Source: Hassallia sp050875635 (lineage in GTDB: Bacteria; Cyanobacteriota; Cyanobacteriia; Cyanobacteriales; Nostocaceae). Taken from it: a stretch of DNA of 64,000 bases. The translations under genes and the position numbers were made by a program. The stretch covers positions 1-64,000 of the forward strand of contig NZ_JBPAOH010000030.1 of NCBI RefSeq assembly GCF_050875635.1, read 5' to 3'. Below, piece by piece: positions 42,606-50,404 of the stretch; the first letter of the stretch is position 1; each line of letters starts with the position of its first letter. The notes beneath the pieces were generated by a model. It worked only from the letters and a program-made list of their open reading frames with translations. It was not told the origin of the DNA and did not search any database.

Positions 42606-43348
42606 TACCGCGAACGATAGGCAATGCGGAGACTTTGGACTAAGATGACGAGGGATGCGATCGCCATTAATCCACCCCAAAACCAATAAGGTAAAAATAA
42701 CCGCTGTTGTATTTGTGCTGTATCCGAAAGTCCTAAGGGACCTGCACTATAGCTAAATAAATAGTCAAGTTGATGGTAAGTACTTACACAAGCTTGGACA
42801 CCGAGAAATTGAATTGCAAATCCTTGCAACCAACGCGGTGCTTTTAAGGCGATCGCTAAAATAATTAAACCTAGTAGGGGAATTGCGATTAATCCAAAAA
42901 GCGATCGCACCCAAATTAATGTTGAAAGCAGTAAAAAACCACCTAAAATTTTTAAACTTAACGTTGCGGTTTTGAAACTACGCGAAGCCAAAATTAAAGC
43001 CGATCCAGCAATTGGTGGTCCCATAGGTCCTGCGGCTGCTACTAGTGCCGGTCCAATCGGTGCTAAAGATAAAGACATGGCATAACTTGCTACACCTGAA
43101 CCATCGCCAAAAATTTCTAATTTCCGAAATTGTCCTCCCAAAAGCAGCGCCATCAAGCCGTGACTCATTTCGTGAAACCAAGTTGCCAGGATGGTAAATG
43201 GGTATAAAATGTAAGCGCCTATTGGGAATTGCCACAAGATAATCGTGGCGATCGCCGCTGCAATTAGCCAGGTAAGCCCCATACGGTCAACAGCAGACGG
43301 GGCTTCATTTTTGAGCAAGGGTTCAAAATCTTTTCTCGATTCCCGCAT
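42605..43348 (-). CDS. M50-type membrane metallopeptidase
   Basis: A 247-aa integral membrane protein with six or so hydrophobic helices. The zinc motif HEMSH (59-63) is in TWFHEMSHGLMALLLGG. It resembles the M50B-like family of small site-2-protease relatives in cyanobacteria, where the activity is untested. The second metal ligand, usually an Asp in NxxPxxxxDG, is not evident. First gene of an operon with the frameshifted 61-aa gene, the 82-aa gene and perhaps the 45-aa gene. Confidence 0.78.
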   Translation of the reverse strand: MRESRKDFEPLLKNEAPSAVDRMGLTWLIAAAIATIILWQFPIGAYILYPFTILATWFHEMSHGLMALLLGGQFRKLEIFGDGSGVASYAMSLSLAPIGPALVAAAGPMGPPIAGSALILASRSFKTATLSLKILGGFLLLSTLIWVRSLFGLIAIPLLGLIILAIALKAPRWLQGFAIQFLGVQACVSTYHQLDYLFSYSAGPLGLSDTAQIQQRLFLPYWFWGGLMAIASLVILVQSLRIAYRSR

Positions 43349-43512
43349 GAATCACTTTCCTTAAGGTAATTAGCCTAACCGCGAAGAGTGTACTTTCATC
43401 CATCCTAATGTCTTGAAAGGTGTTTTTGCCGGGACAAGCAAGCGGGATTGTAAACCCGCTCAGAAATGTGTGAAGTCAAGAGTTTAATGGCGAGAATGAA
43501 GAAGGAGGTTCA

Positions 43513-43689
43513 ATGGAGCCAACACAGGCACAGTTAAAAGCACTTTATCAAAGATGCGTAAGAGCAAGTAACTTGCTTCAAGCAATCAACTTAGTAAGGC
43601 TTGATAGTCGCACTAATCGAATAGTCATGTTAGTTGGCGAGACAATACAGATAGAAATACTTGAGAATGGAGAGGTACTAATCGAGTGA
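43513..43689 (+). CDS. 58-aa DUF6888-like protein
   Basis: MEPTQAQLKALYQRC then VRASNLLQAINLVRLDSRT and VGETIQIEILENGEVLIE. The pattern (Cys-containing helix, INL.RLD, then a short beta hairpin ending at the C-terminus) fits my recollection of the cyanobacterial DUF6888 family. An excellent AAGGAGGTT precedes the ATG. The stop overlaps the GTG start of the next gene (GTGA), so the two are translated together. Function unknown. Confidence 0.7.
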   Translation: MEPTQAQLKALYQRCVRASNLLQAINLVRLDSRTNRIVMLVGETIQIEILENGEVLIE

Positions 43690-43868
43690 ATAATTATGAG
43701 TCGATGACTGAAAAGGAGCTGCGCGAATACGTAAGATGCAATCCTCAAGATGAAGATGCTTTTCAGTACTATCTAAGCATTATTCGCTCTCGTCCTGGTG
43801 TGCTTTGCACAACAGATGAAGAAGCGGATGCAGAAATGCAAAGACGAGTTAATCAGCAAGTGGAGTAA
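43686..43868 (+). CDS. 60-aa DUF6887-like protein
   Basis: Starts at GTG 43686 inside the previous gene's end. Sequence MNNYESMTEKELREYVRC then NPQDEDAFQYYLSIIRSRPG resembles DUF6887, whose signature is M(S/T)..EL..Y...(H/N)..D.EAF..Y. Pairs of DUF6888 and DUF6887 genes recur across filamentous cyanobacteria in this order. They might be a toxin-antitoxin or regulatory pair, but that is guesswork from size and coupling. Confidence 0.68.
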   Translation: MNNYESMTEKELREYVRCNPQDEDAFQYYLSIIRSRPGVLCTTDEEADAEMQRRVNQQVE

Positions 43869-43887
43869 CAGTCAATTCAAAACCTTG

Positions 43888-43924
43888 AAAAAGCGTCGTG
43901 CTGCAAACACGACGCTTTTATTTT
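43888..43924 (+). terminator. Rho-independent terminator after the small gene pair
   Basis: AAAAAGCGTCGTG pairs with CACGACGCTTTT around CTGCAAA, followed by ATTTTGT. Clear intrinsic terminator 20 bases after the stop. Confidence 0.88.
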
Positions 43925-44133
43925 GTCGGTATTTCCTAGAAAGGATTTCCCAGAACAGCGATCACATGATTGATAGTCAGGCGATCGCTCTTTTGATTGC
44001 TTGAATTAAATCTAGCAAATAGTCAATATAGATCCAAGGAGTAAAGGCTCCGCTTCGGAGCATCGCGCAAATTATCAGCGACATTGGCGCTGAAATTGCA
44101 GCCTTAGAAAAAAGCACGATAAATACAAAGCCA

Positions 44134-44628
44134 TCAAAACCTTGAGTTCATAACTGCTTTTACCTGTTCTGTGACTGAATTGGGAATGTCCACGGTGTAA
44201 GCTCGCAGTAAGTCTCTTTGAAAATCAATATCGCTATTATTTTGTGCCTGACACAAAAAACTGTAGACTTTGTGTCCTAGAGTTCCTCGTTTTATTTGCT
44301 CTATAGGAGCATTGTCATACTGTTCATTAAAAATAATCCGGTTTTGTCGGTTGAGGGATACTATCCCTACTGTTTGTGATGTGCCTGAATCACAATCTGT
44401 AATTTGTTGATAAGCAGATAGCACAGTACCATTACTGTCGGGACGTGACAAGCGTATTCTGGTACGATATCCAACTATGGAATCAAATCGTTCAACTGAA
44501 CTTAAATCAATATCAAAACTTTTTCCGTCTTTAGAATTGGCAATATTTACCCAATTGGTAGACTGAGCGTGTGCTGGCAGCACAAAAGACAATGCCAGCA
44601 TAGTTCCCAACGTAAGCTTTCTAAACAT
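44134..44628 (-). CDS. Exported protein of unknown function
   Basis: A 164-aa protein with a classical signal peptide cleaved after AHA at about residue 21. The mature domain (WVNIANSKDGKSFDIDLSSV ... ITDCDSGT ... SFLCQ) has two Cys that may form a disulfide. It resembles the surface-adhesin/CNP1-like small domains often seen in cyanobacterial exported proteins. Single gene. Confidence 0.68.
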   Translation of the reverse strand: MFRKLTLGTMLALSFVLPAHAQSTNWVNIANSKDGKSFDIDLSSVERFDSIVGYRTRIRLSRPDSNGTVLSAYQQITDCDSGTSQTVGIVSLNRQNRIIFNEQYDNAPIEQIKRGTLGHKVYSFLCQAQNNSDIDFQRDLLRAYTVDIPNSVTEQVKAVMNSRF

Positions 44629-45115
44629 ATCTAATTAATAAAATGTTTTTTATTTAATCTAGTGTTGTCATAGCCAGCCCAATCTAACTCAACTTTGTAA
44701 ACAGCGGTTTCCGAAGCAATACTGTTTTTTAAACAAGCTTTCCTAAAGTTTTGGAGTAACTTCACGTATGTACTTTTCTTTCCGTAGTTACAGTTTACAC
44801 AATATTTAGTAAGCGTTCTAAGGCTTTATTAGGCACTAATACCGTTTCTATATGAAGATGCGTCTAATTAGCCCACGCAGGTGGGCTTTGTTCGTGTAGC
44901 CCCAGGCTTCCAGCCTGAGGGTAAATAAAGTGCAACCTCACATAGAATTGGTATAATATCATGTTCGGCTAAAGACTTATCATTAAGACCGCACTCTTGC
45001 AGGGGGCACTCTAGCAGGGGGAAAGAGGCTTTTGGTGATTTTTGCTATTATGCGGTAATTATAAGTGATTAACCGGACTTGGTATAAGAGTGCCCAATAT
45101 TATTAATCAGCGAGC
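44629..45115. other. Intergenic region, no gene
   Basis: Contains a GCCCCAGGCTTCCAGCCTGAGG hairpin (about 44898-44920) and two near-identical GCACTCTTGCAGGGGGCACTCTAGCAGGGGG half-units at about 44991-45021. No reading frame stands out. Confidence 0.55.
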
Positions 45116-45982
45116 CTAAGATATTTGAAACAAAAATGTTACCATGTCTCCTTTACCCAGGCTAATGCGATCGCCTGGTCGCAGGCGGTGTCGATTTCCT
45201 GGTAACAATGGCAAATTGTTAATATAAGTGCCATTAGAACTGCCTACATCTTCGATATAGTGAGCGTCTCCCTCAACGCGAATATCTGCATGAATCCGTG
45301 AAACTATTTCAGAATTTGCAAAACCTGATACATCTACATCCGGGGGAATGCGGTCATTTTGCTTGCCGATATGAATCACGGAGAGACTTTGCGGCAATTC
45401 AATTTGTCTATCGCTTTGGACGTGGACTAGCCGCGCTGTTACCTGTTGTAATTGGGTTCTGGCAACAGTTGCGGGTGGTGCGACCGGTTCGGGTGGTGGT
45501 GCGACCGGTTCGGGTGGTGGTGCGATCGGTTCGGGTGCGGGTGCGACCGGTTCGGAGGCAGCTGTAATCGGTTCTGGTGGTGCGATCGGTTCTGGTGGTG
45601 GTGCGATCGGTTCGGGTGGTGTTGGTGGGGTGCTGCTTTCTGGGGGTGTTGCCACCGCTGTTGGTGGTAAAGGTGAGGGAGCAGGCTGAGAATTGGGAGT
45701 TGCGCCGACTCCTAAGGGATCTGGTCGTAAAAGTTCTAACAGTGGGTCAGGCGTAGCTGACGGCTGTACTTCCAAAGGTATTTCTGGCGCGACGGTTGGT
45801 GCAACTGCTGCGGCTACGCTTTGGTGGAGGTTAAAACCGCACTGACCGCAGAAAGCGGCATCTGCTTGTACAGTTGCTCCACAGCTGGGACAGTTACTTG
45901 TCGTTGGTAACGGAGTATAACAAGCTTCACATTGGACAGCGCCGTCCGGGTTGGGGTGATTGCAGTTAGGGCAGACGATCAT
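45116..45982 (-). CDS. Zinc-ribbon and FHA-domain protein
   Basis: About 288 aa. Two zinc ribbons occur at the N-terminus (CPNC..CEAC at 4-21, CPSC..CGQC at 31-47). A long Pro/Glu/Ala linker of PEPIAPP/PEPVAPP units follows (about 110-175), then a C-terminal FHA domain (IHIGKQ, SRIHADIRVEGD, EDVGSSNGTYINN). FHA domains bind phosphothreonine, so it probably reads Ser/Thr kinase output. The start at 45982 puts the first CxxC right after MIV; the frame opens earlier at 46027. Confidence 0.85.
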   Translation of the reverse strand: MIVCPNCNHPNPDGAVQCEACYTPLPTTSNCPSCGATVQADAAFCGQCGFNLHQSVAAAVAPTVAPEIPLEVQPSATPDPLLELLRPDPLGVGATPNSQPAPSPLPPTAVATPPESSTPPTPPEPIAPPPEPIAPPEPITAASEPVAPAPEPIAPPPEPVAPPPEPVAPPATVARTQLQQVTARLVHVQSDRQIELPQSLSVIHIGKQNDRIPPDVDVSGFANSEIVSRIHADIRVEGDAHYIEDVGSSNGTYINNLPLLPGNRHRLRPGDRISLGKGDMVTFLFQIS

Positions 45983-46027
45983 CGATTTAAGCCTTTGTTC
46001 AAGATCATCGTAAAACAGTGTTAGCAA

Positions 46028-46294
46028 GCAAAAGAAAAATACGCTCGCGAGTTGGGGAAAGGAGCTACTCTAGCTAACGATAATAACAATTACGCTTTTG
46101 AGGGATGATGTGTCAAAGATGAAAGTATAAAATTAAAGCCATTTTTCATCCTTCTCCTATCAGAGACGTTACACAAACATCCTTTATTCTTAAGAATGAG
46201 CGCAAAAAACTTACCAGTTCCTTAATTTTCCTGCGTGTTAATTCATGAATTATCCCTACTTACTTTTCTGTTTTGCGCTCTTAATTGTGATTCT
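46028..46294. other. Intergenic region between two minus-strand genes
   Basis: No gene seen; A+T-rich, presumably holds the FHA gene promoter. Confidence 0.4.
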
Positions 46295-47020
46295 TCATTG
46301 TTGTTTTAGTTCCTGCGCCGCTGCTGCATCCAGCAGCCACCAAAGTTCTTTTTGGGGTTGAATTAAGCGGGATGGATAAGTAAAGTCTGAAGCATTGGGT
46401 GCAAAGACTTGAGCTAAAGCTGGGCGTTTATTAGCCCCAGCGACAACAAACATCACGCATTCAGCAGCATTGATGAAGGGGTATGTGAAGGTTATGCGGG
46501 GGTTTCCGTCTTTGTTGCCCACAGTAATCAAGCGATCGCTTACTTTTAACGCTTCTGTGTGCGGAAACAAAGATGCGGTATGTCCATCATCACCCATTCC
46601 TAGCAATATTACATCTAAGGAAGGAAATTCTCCAGGCGAAGTCCGAAAAAATTCTTGCAAATGCTTTTCATACTTTGCTGCTGACACCGCTGGATCGCCA
46701 TCAAAAGTCGGCGTAGCATGAATATTCGCAGCTGGGATATCAACGCGATCTAACCACGCACGACGCGCCATTAATTCGTTGCTATCGGGATGATCTGGTG
46801 CAACGTAACGTTCATCTCCCCAAAAGACATGAATTTTATCCCATGTCAGCTTTTGATTAGCGATCGCTTCATACAACGGCTTAGGTGTGCTACCCCCAGA
46901 TAAAGCGATTGTAAATCGTCCCCGCTCTTGAATAGCAGTTTCCAGCTTAGATAAAATCAATTCAAGCGATCGCGCTATTAACGCCGCTTGATCCGATAAA
47001 ACTTCAACTTTTTTGCTCAT
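46295..47020 (-). CDS. pgl: 6-phosphogluconolactonase
   Basis: A 241-aa enzyme of the oxidative pentose phosphate pathway, hydrolysing 6-phosphogluconolactone. Motifs: IALSGGSTPKPLYEAIA (39-55), VFWGDERYVAPDHPDSN, LLGMGDDGHTASLFPHT. The frame extends to 47194 through repeat sequence, but the ATG at 47020, preceded by GAGGATG, fits the family. Lies upstream of nothing obvious; rph is on the same strand 212 bases upstream. Confidence 0.93.
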   Translation of the reverse strand: MSKKVEVLSDQAALIARSLELILSKLETAIQERGRFTIALSGGSTPKPLYEAIANQKLTWDKIHVFWGDERYVAPDHPDSNELMARRAWLDRVDIPAANIHATPTFDGDPAVSAAKYEKHLQEFFRTSPGEFPSLDVILLGMGDDGHTASLFPHTEALKVSDRLITVGNKDGNPRITFTYPFINAAECVMFVVAGANKRPALAQVFAPNASDFTYPSRLIQPQKELWWLLDAAAAQELKQQ

Positions 47021-47104
47021 GACTTCATCCTCACGTTGCCGGCTTCTGTGCAATACAATAGCGAAATTTTGACAATCCTCCTTTTTACCTTTTGAAACTC
47101 TTAA

Positions 47105-47242
47105 CATCATGACGGGGCAATGGGCATTGGGCATTGCGAATTGGGCATTGCGAATTGGGCATTGCAAATTGGATTCGGGAGAAATTCTTTCCATGCCCCA
47201 TGCCCCGTGCCCAATGCCCCGTGCCCAATGCCCTAATGCCCA
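47105..47242. repeat. Repeat module at the rph stop codon
   Basis: GGGCATTGCGAATTGG units followed by CCCCATGCCCCGTGCCCAATG units. The last residues of RNase PH (VGH) and its stop are read from the edge of the array (GGGCATTAG on the coding strand). Confidence 0.88.
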
Positions 47243-47973
47243 ACAAACAAGCTTGGATCGGCGATCGCTTCTCGTTGAGCGATTAACAATTGTTCAATTC
47301 CTTTTTCAGCGAAATCTAGCAGCTGATTTAACTGGATGCGGCTAAAGCTGTTTTCTTCCGCTGTTCCCTGAATTTCGATTATCCCCATATCTTGATTCAT
47401 CACGACGTTGAAATCCACATCAGCGGCTACGTCTTCGAGGTAGTTTAGATCCAAAAATGGCTCTCCTTGCAATAACCCGACAGAAACTGCTGCTACTTGT
47501 TTTACCAAAGGCGATCGCTCTAACGTTCCTTCCTGCAATAATTTAGAAATCGCATGAGCTAACGCCACAAATGAGCCTGTAATCGCTGTTGTTCTAGTTC
47601 CTGCGTCTGCTTGCAACACATCAGCATCTATAGTCAAGGTTCGTTCTCCCAACACCGACAAATCCACCGCTGCCCTTAAGCTGCGTCCAATCAAACGTTG
47701 AATTTCTTGCGTCCGTCCAGACAATTTCATTAATTCCCGTTCTTGCCGTTGCTGCGTAGCTCCTGGCAGCATTCGATACTCCGCAGTCAGCCAACCTTTG
47801 CCAGTTCCTTTTAAAAACTTCGGCACTCCTTCAGTCACACTAACTGTACAAAGTACCTGAGTGTCACCGCATTTTGTCAGCACCGAACCGGGTGCAAAGC
47901 GAGTGAATCCGCCATCAAAGCTGATGGGACGGAGTTGGTAAGGTTGCCGACCGTCTGGACGCTGCCAAGCCAT
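47233..47973 (-). CDS. rph: Ribonuclease PH
   Basis: A 246-aa 3'-5' phosphorolytic exoribonuclease that trims tRNA 3' ends. Motifs: MAWQRPDGRQPYQLRPISF, GSVLTKCGDTQVLCTVSV, GWLTAEYRMLPGATQ, RLIGRSLRAAVDL, DADVLQADAGTRTTAITG, DLNYLEDVAADVDFNVV. Full length; only the C-terminal residues come from the downstream repeat. Forms hexamers in other bacteria. Confidence 0.96.
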   Translation of the reverse strand: MAWQRPDGRQPYQLRPISFDGGFTRFAPGSVLTKCGDTQVLCTVSVTEGVPKFLKGTGKGWLTAEYRMLPGATQQRQERELMKLSGRTQEIQRLIGRSLRAAVDLSVLGERTLTIDADVLQADAGTRTTAITGSFVALAHAISKLLQEGTLERSPLVKQVAAVSVGLLQGEPFLDLNYLEDVAADVDFNVVMNQDMGIIEIQGTAEENSFSRIQLNQLLDFAEKGIEQLLIAQREAIADPSLFVGH

Positions 47974-48021
47974 TTAAGTTGCCTCAGAACTTTTATCTAG
48001 AATACTGTAGACCTGCGTTGA

Positions 48022-48135
48022 AAATGGGGAATGGGGAATGGGGAATGGGGAATGGGTAATGGGGTAATGGGTAATGGGAGATTTTTTCCATGCCCAATGC
48101 CCAATGCCCCATGCCCCATGCCCAATTCCCAATTA
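48022..48135. repeat. Facing arrays between rph and the adenylate kinase-like gene
   Basis: GGGGAATGGGGAATGGG units, then CCCAATGCCCCATGCCC units; a potential long hairpin. It lies after the kinase stop codon (by about 20 bases) and before the rph start. Confidence 0.9.
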
Positions 48136-48154
48136 TCGCGTTCCCCAGTTGCTT

Positions 48155-48709
48155 TCAAGAAACTGACACAAGAGTGAGAATATTTTGCTCTACCATCTCT
48201 GGTAACTGGTCGCCGTTGATAGTTAATAGGCGACGACGGCGATCGTAATATTCTAAAATGCTCATAGTGCGATCGTAGAATAACTCAACGCGGCGCTGAA
48301 CGATTTCGGGTTGGTCATCCGGAAGCGATCGCCCATTAGAGCGAGTAACCATAACCGCTTCTGGTACTTGTAAATAAATTGCCCAATCTAACTTTTGCTG
48401 TAAATCGTCCAATAAAAAATCCAATTCTTCAGCTTGGAAAGCTGTACGGGGATAACCTTCTAACACCCAACCACTGTTGATATCATTTTTGTTTAGCCAA
48501 GTTCGGATAAACTCGATCGTCGTTTCATCTGCGACTAACTCACCTTTTTCCAGATATGGCTGCACGTGGCGATTATTACTGCTTATATTAGCGATCGCCT
48601 CAGAGAAAATTTCGCCTGTGGAAATCAACGGAATATCAAAGTGTCTGCAAAGCCTTTGCGCTTGAGTGCTTTTTCCCGAACCTGAACCTCCCAAAATCAC
48701 AAATCTCAC
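48155..48709 (-). CDS. Adenylate kinase-family nucleotide kinase
   Basis: A 184-aa P-loop kinase. GGSGSGKST at 7-15, TGEIF as the NMP-binding start, VLEGYPRT in place of the usual DGFPRT, and RRVELFYDRT near the end with a short lid. It phosphorylates AMP or another NMP using ATP. Cyanobacteria have several adk-like paralogues, and the substitutions suggest this is a secondary one. Single gene. Confidence 0.84.
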   Translation of the reverse strand: MRFVILGGSGSGKSTQAQRLCRHFDIPLISTGEIFSEAIANISSNNRHVQPYLEKGELVADETTIEFIRTWLNKNDINSGWVLEGYPRTAFQAEELDFLLDDLQQKLDWAIYLQVPEAVMVTRSNGRSLPDDQPEIVQRRVELFYDRTMSILEYYDRRRRLLTINGDQLPEMVEQNILTLVSVS

Positions 48710-49055
48710 AAATACTCACTCCTCATATCGTCAAATTAACAACCAACAATCATCTGTTTTGCCCAAACAAACAGGCAATCTAACATTGAGTAATTTTCAG
48801 CTTTAGTTATAGCTTTTTTAATTGCTCTAAACTTTCAGATATATGTTCTCATTTTTACAATGATTTTCAGACAACAAGCAATAATATAAATCTTAACTAG
48901 TCTTGACTTCAGCGCAAACGTAGTGATTGACTATAAATCGAGTTGGCAAATACACCACACTTTATTAAAAATAGCTTGATTGTACAAGCAGATTTTCCCG
49001 AAAAAACCGAGCGCAAAAGTGCTTTAATCGTTTGTCTTTTATTTAACATCACATC
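48710..49055. other. Intergenic region, no gene
   Basis: A+T-rich divergent region between the kinase and the CobA-like gene. Probably holds both promoters; nothing specific recognised. Confidence 0.45.
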
Positions 49056-49592
49056 ATGGTTGCCCAGTTAGAATCCAAAAACGTAAATTCGACCCTAAAC
49101 TTACCATATCCAGTTGAAGGACTAGTACAAGTTTTCACTAGCTCGTATCGTAACTTTTTTACAAGCGTCATGGCTCAAGCCCTGAGAATTGCCGGTCAAG
49201 GCACACCAGTGTTAGTAGTGCAATTCCTCAAAGGTGGTATTAATCAAGGACACCAGCACCCCATACAGTTGGGACAAAACTTAGATTGGATTCGCTGTGA
49301 TTTGCCGCGTTGTATCGATACACCACATTTAGAAGAGACTGAAATCCAATCATTACAAGATTTGTGGCAACATACACAAAAAGTCGTTTTTGAAGGTAAG
49401 TATTCTCTCGTAGTCTTAGATGAGTTAAGTTTGGCGATTAACTTTAACTTAATTCCCGAAATTGAAGTTTTAGCCTTTCTGACAAAACGCCCTGCCAATG
49501 TCGATATCATTCTTACAGGGCCAGAGATGCCAAAATCTCTTCTAGATGTAGCAGATCAAATCACAGAGATTCGTCGCAGTCATCGACCTTAA
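49056..49592 (+). CDS. CobA/BtuR-like protein with degenerate P-loop
   Basis: A 178-aa relative of cob(I)yrinate a,c-diamide adenosyltransferase. The fold landmarks are kept: QVFT..., VLVVQFLKGG, SLVVLDELSLAINFNLI (Walker B) and DIILTGPEMPKSLLDVADQITEIRRSHR. The nucleotide-binding loop GxGKGKT is replaced by TSSYRNFFTSVM at 28-39, without the essential Lys. It therefore probably does not transfer adenosyl as CobA does. Similar divergent paralogues appear in other cyanobacteria. Single gene with its own terminator. Confidence 0.78.
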   Translation: MVAQLESKNVNSTLNLPYPVEGLVQVFTSSYRNFFTSVMAQALRIAGQGTPVLVVQFLKGGINQGHQHPIQLGQNLDWIRCDLPRCIDTPHLEETEIQSLQDLWQHTQKVVFEGKYSLVVLDELSLAINFNLIPEIEVLAFLTKRPANVDIILTGPEMPKSLLDVADQITEIRRSHRP

Positions 49593-49757
49593 TTAAAGCC
49601 GTATATTGAATAGCTCAAAACTTAAGTGGAAGAAGACAGTGCTGGCAAGAATTATTTTATTTACTGTCTTCTCCACTGTTTCAAAACATTCTTCGGTGTA
49701 GGTAGTTTACTAAACATATAGCAATCCTATCTGAGTTATGAAAATCGCGCATACCTA

Positions 49758-49797
49758 GATTCCCGACTTCTTAAAGAAGTCGGGAATCTTATTTTTC
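49758..49797 (+). terminator. Intrinsic terminator between convergent genes
   Basis: GATTCCCGACTTCTT pairs with AAGAAGTCGGGAATC, followed by TTATTTTTC. Perfect stem; related to the one at 10876. Confidence 0.85.
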
Positions 49798-49849
49798 ACA
49801 AATGATTTAGGACTGCTATAGTAAAGCGAAAATAATGGTATCTTTGATT

Positions 49850-50404
49850 TTATCGAATTTGTAACATGTCAGAACTGACAACAGATGTAGAAAATAGCAG
49901 GAATAAATCGGCTGCTCTTTTTGCTGTAGATTCAGAAACTGTTACCTGCTTGAGAATAACTAAGCCTTCATCAACAAAAGAATCTCTTACTAAAGCTTTT
50001 TCTCCAGCGTTGAAGGGAGTTTCGTAAAAAACTTCTTTAATTCCTGCGGAAATAATTAACTTCAAGCAAGATAGACAAGGTTCTAAGGTGACGTAAATAC
50101 TTGCACCATCTGTAGAGATACCATGTTTGGCTGCTTGGGCGATCGCATTCGCTTCAGCGTGTACAGCTCTTGATGGTAAGGTTTTGCTAGCATCGCAACT
50201 ACTTAACCCCGGATAACAGTATCCTTGAGTTGTACAATGAGCCGAACCTGATGGTGAGCCATTATAACCGGTTGCGACAACTTGCTTATTTTTAACAATC
50301 ACAGCACCCACCGGAAAAGCAAGGCAAGTTGAGCGAGTAGCTGCAAGTTTAGCCAACATGAGAAAATATTCATCCCATGTTGGTCTTTGGTCATCAGAAA
50401 CCAT
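49850..50404 (-). CDS. dCMP deaminase-family protein
   Basis: A 184-aa zinc-dependent deaminase with HAEANAI (His82, Glu84) and PCLSC (Cys110, Cys113) as zinc and proton-shuttle residues. An extra Cys/His-rich loop (HCTTQGYCYPGLSSC) is typical of dCMP deaminases of the ComEB/Dcd type. It converts dCMP to dUMP. Its ATG overlaps the stop of the ThyA-like gene (TAATG). The C-terminal 35 residues are unrelated to the core. Confidence 0.88.
   Translation of the reverse strand: MVSDDQRPTWDEYFLMLAKLAATRSTCLAFPVGAVIVKNKQVVATGYNGSPSGSAHCTTQGYCYPGLSSCDASKTLPSRAVHAEANAIAQAAKHGISTDGASIYVTLEPCLSCLKLIISAGIKEVFYETPFNAGEKALVRDSFVDEGLVILKQVTVSESTAKRAADLFLLFSTSVVSSDMLQIR

Noticed and set aside
43940..44130. 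Small frame remnants after the DUF pair
   Set aside because: Short, repeat-containing ('GGCTCCGCTTCGGAGC') and without start signals.
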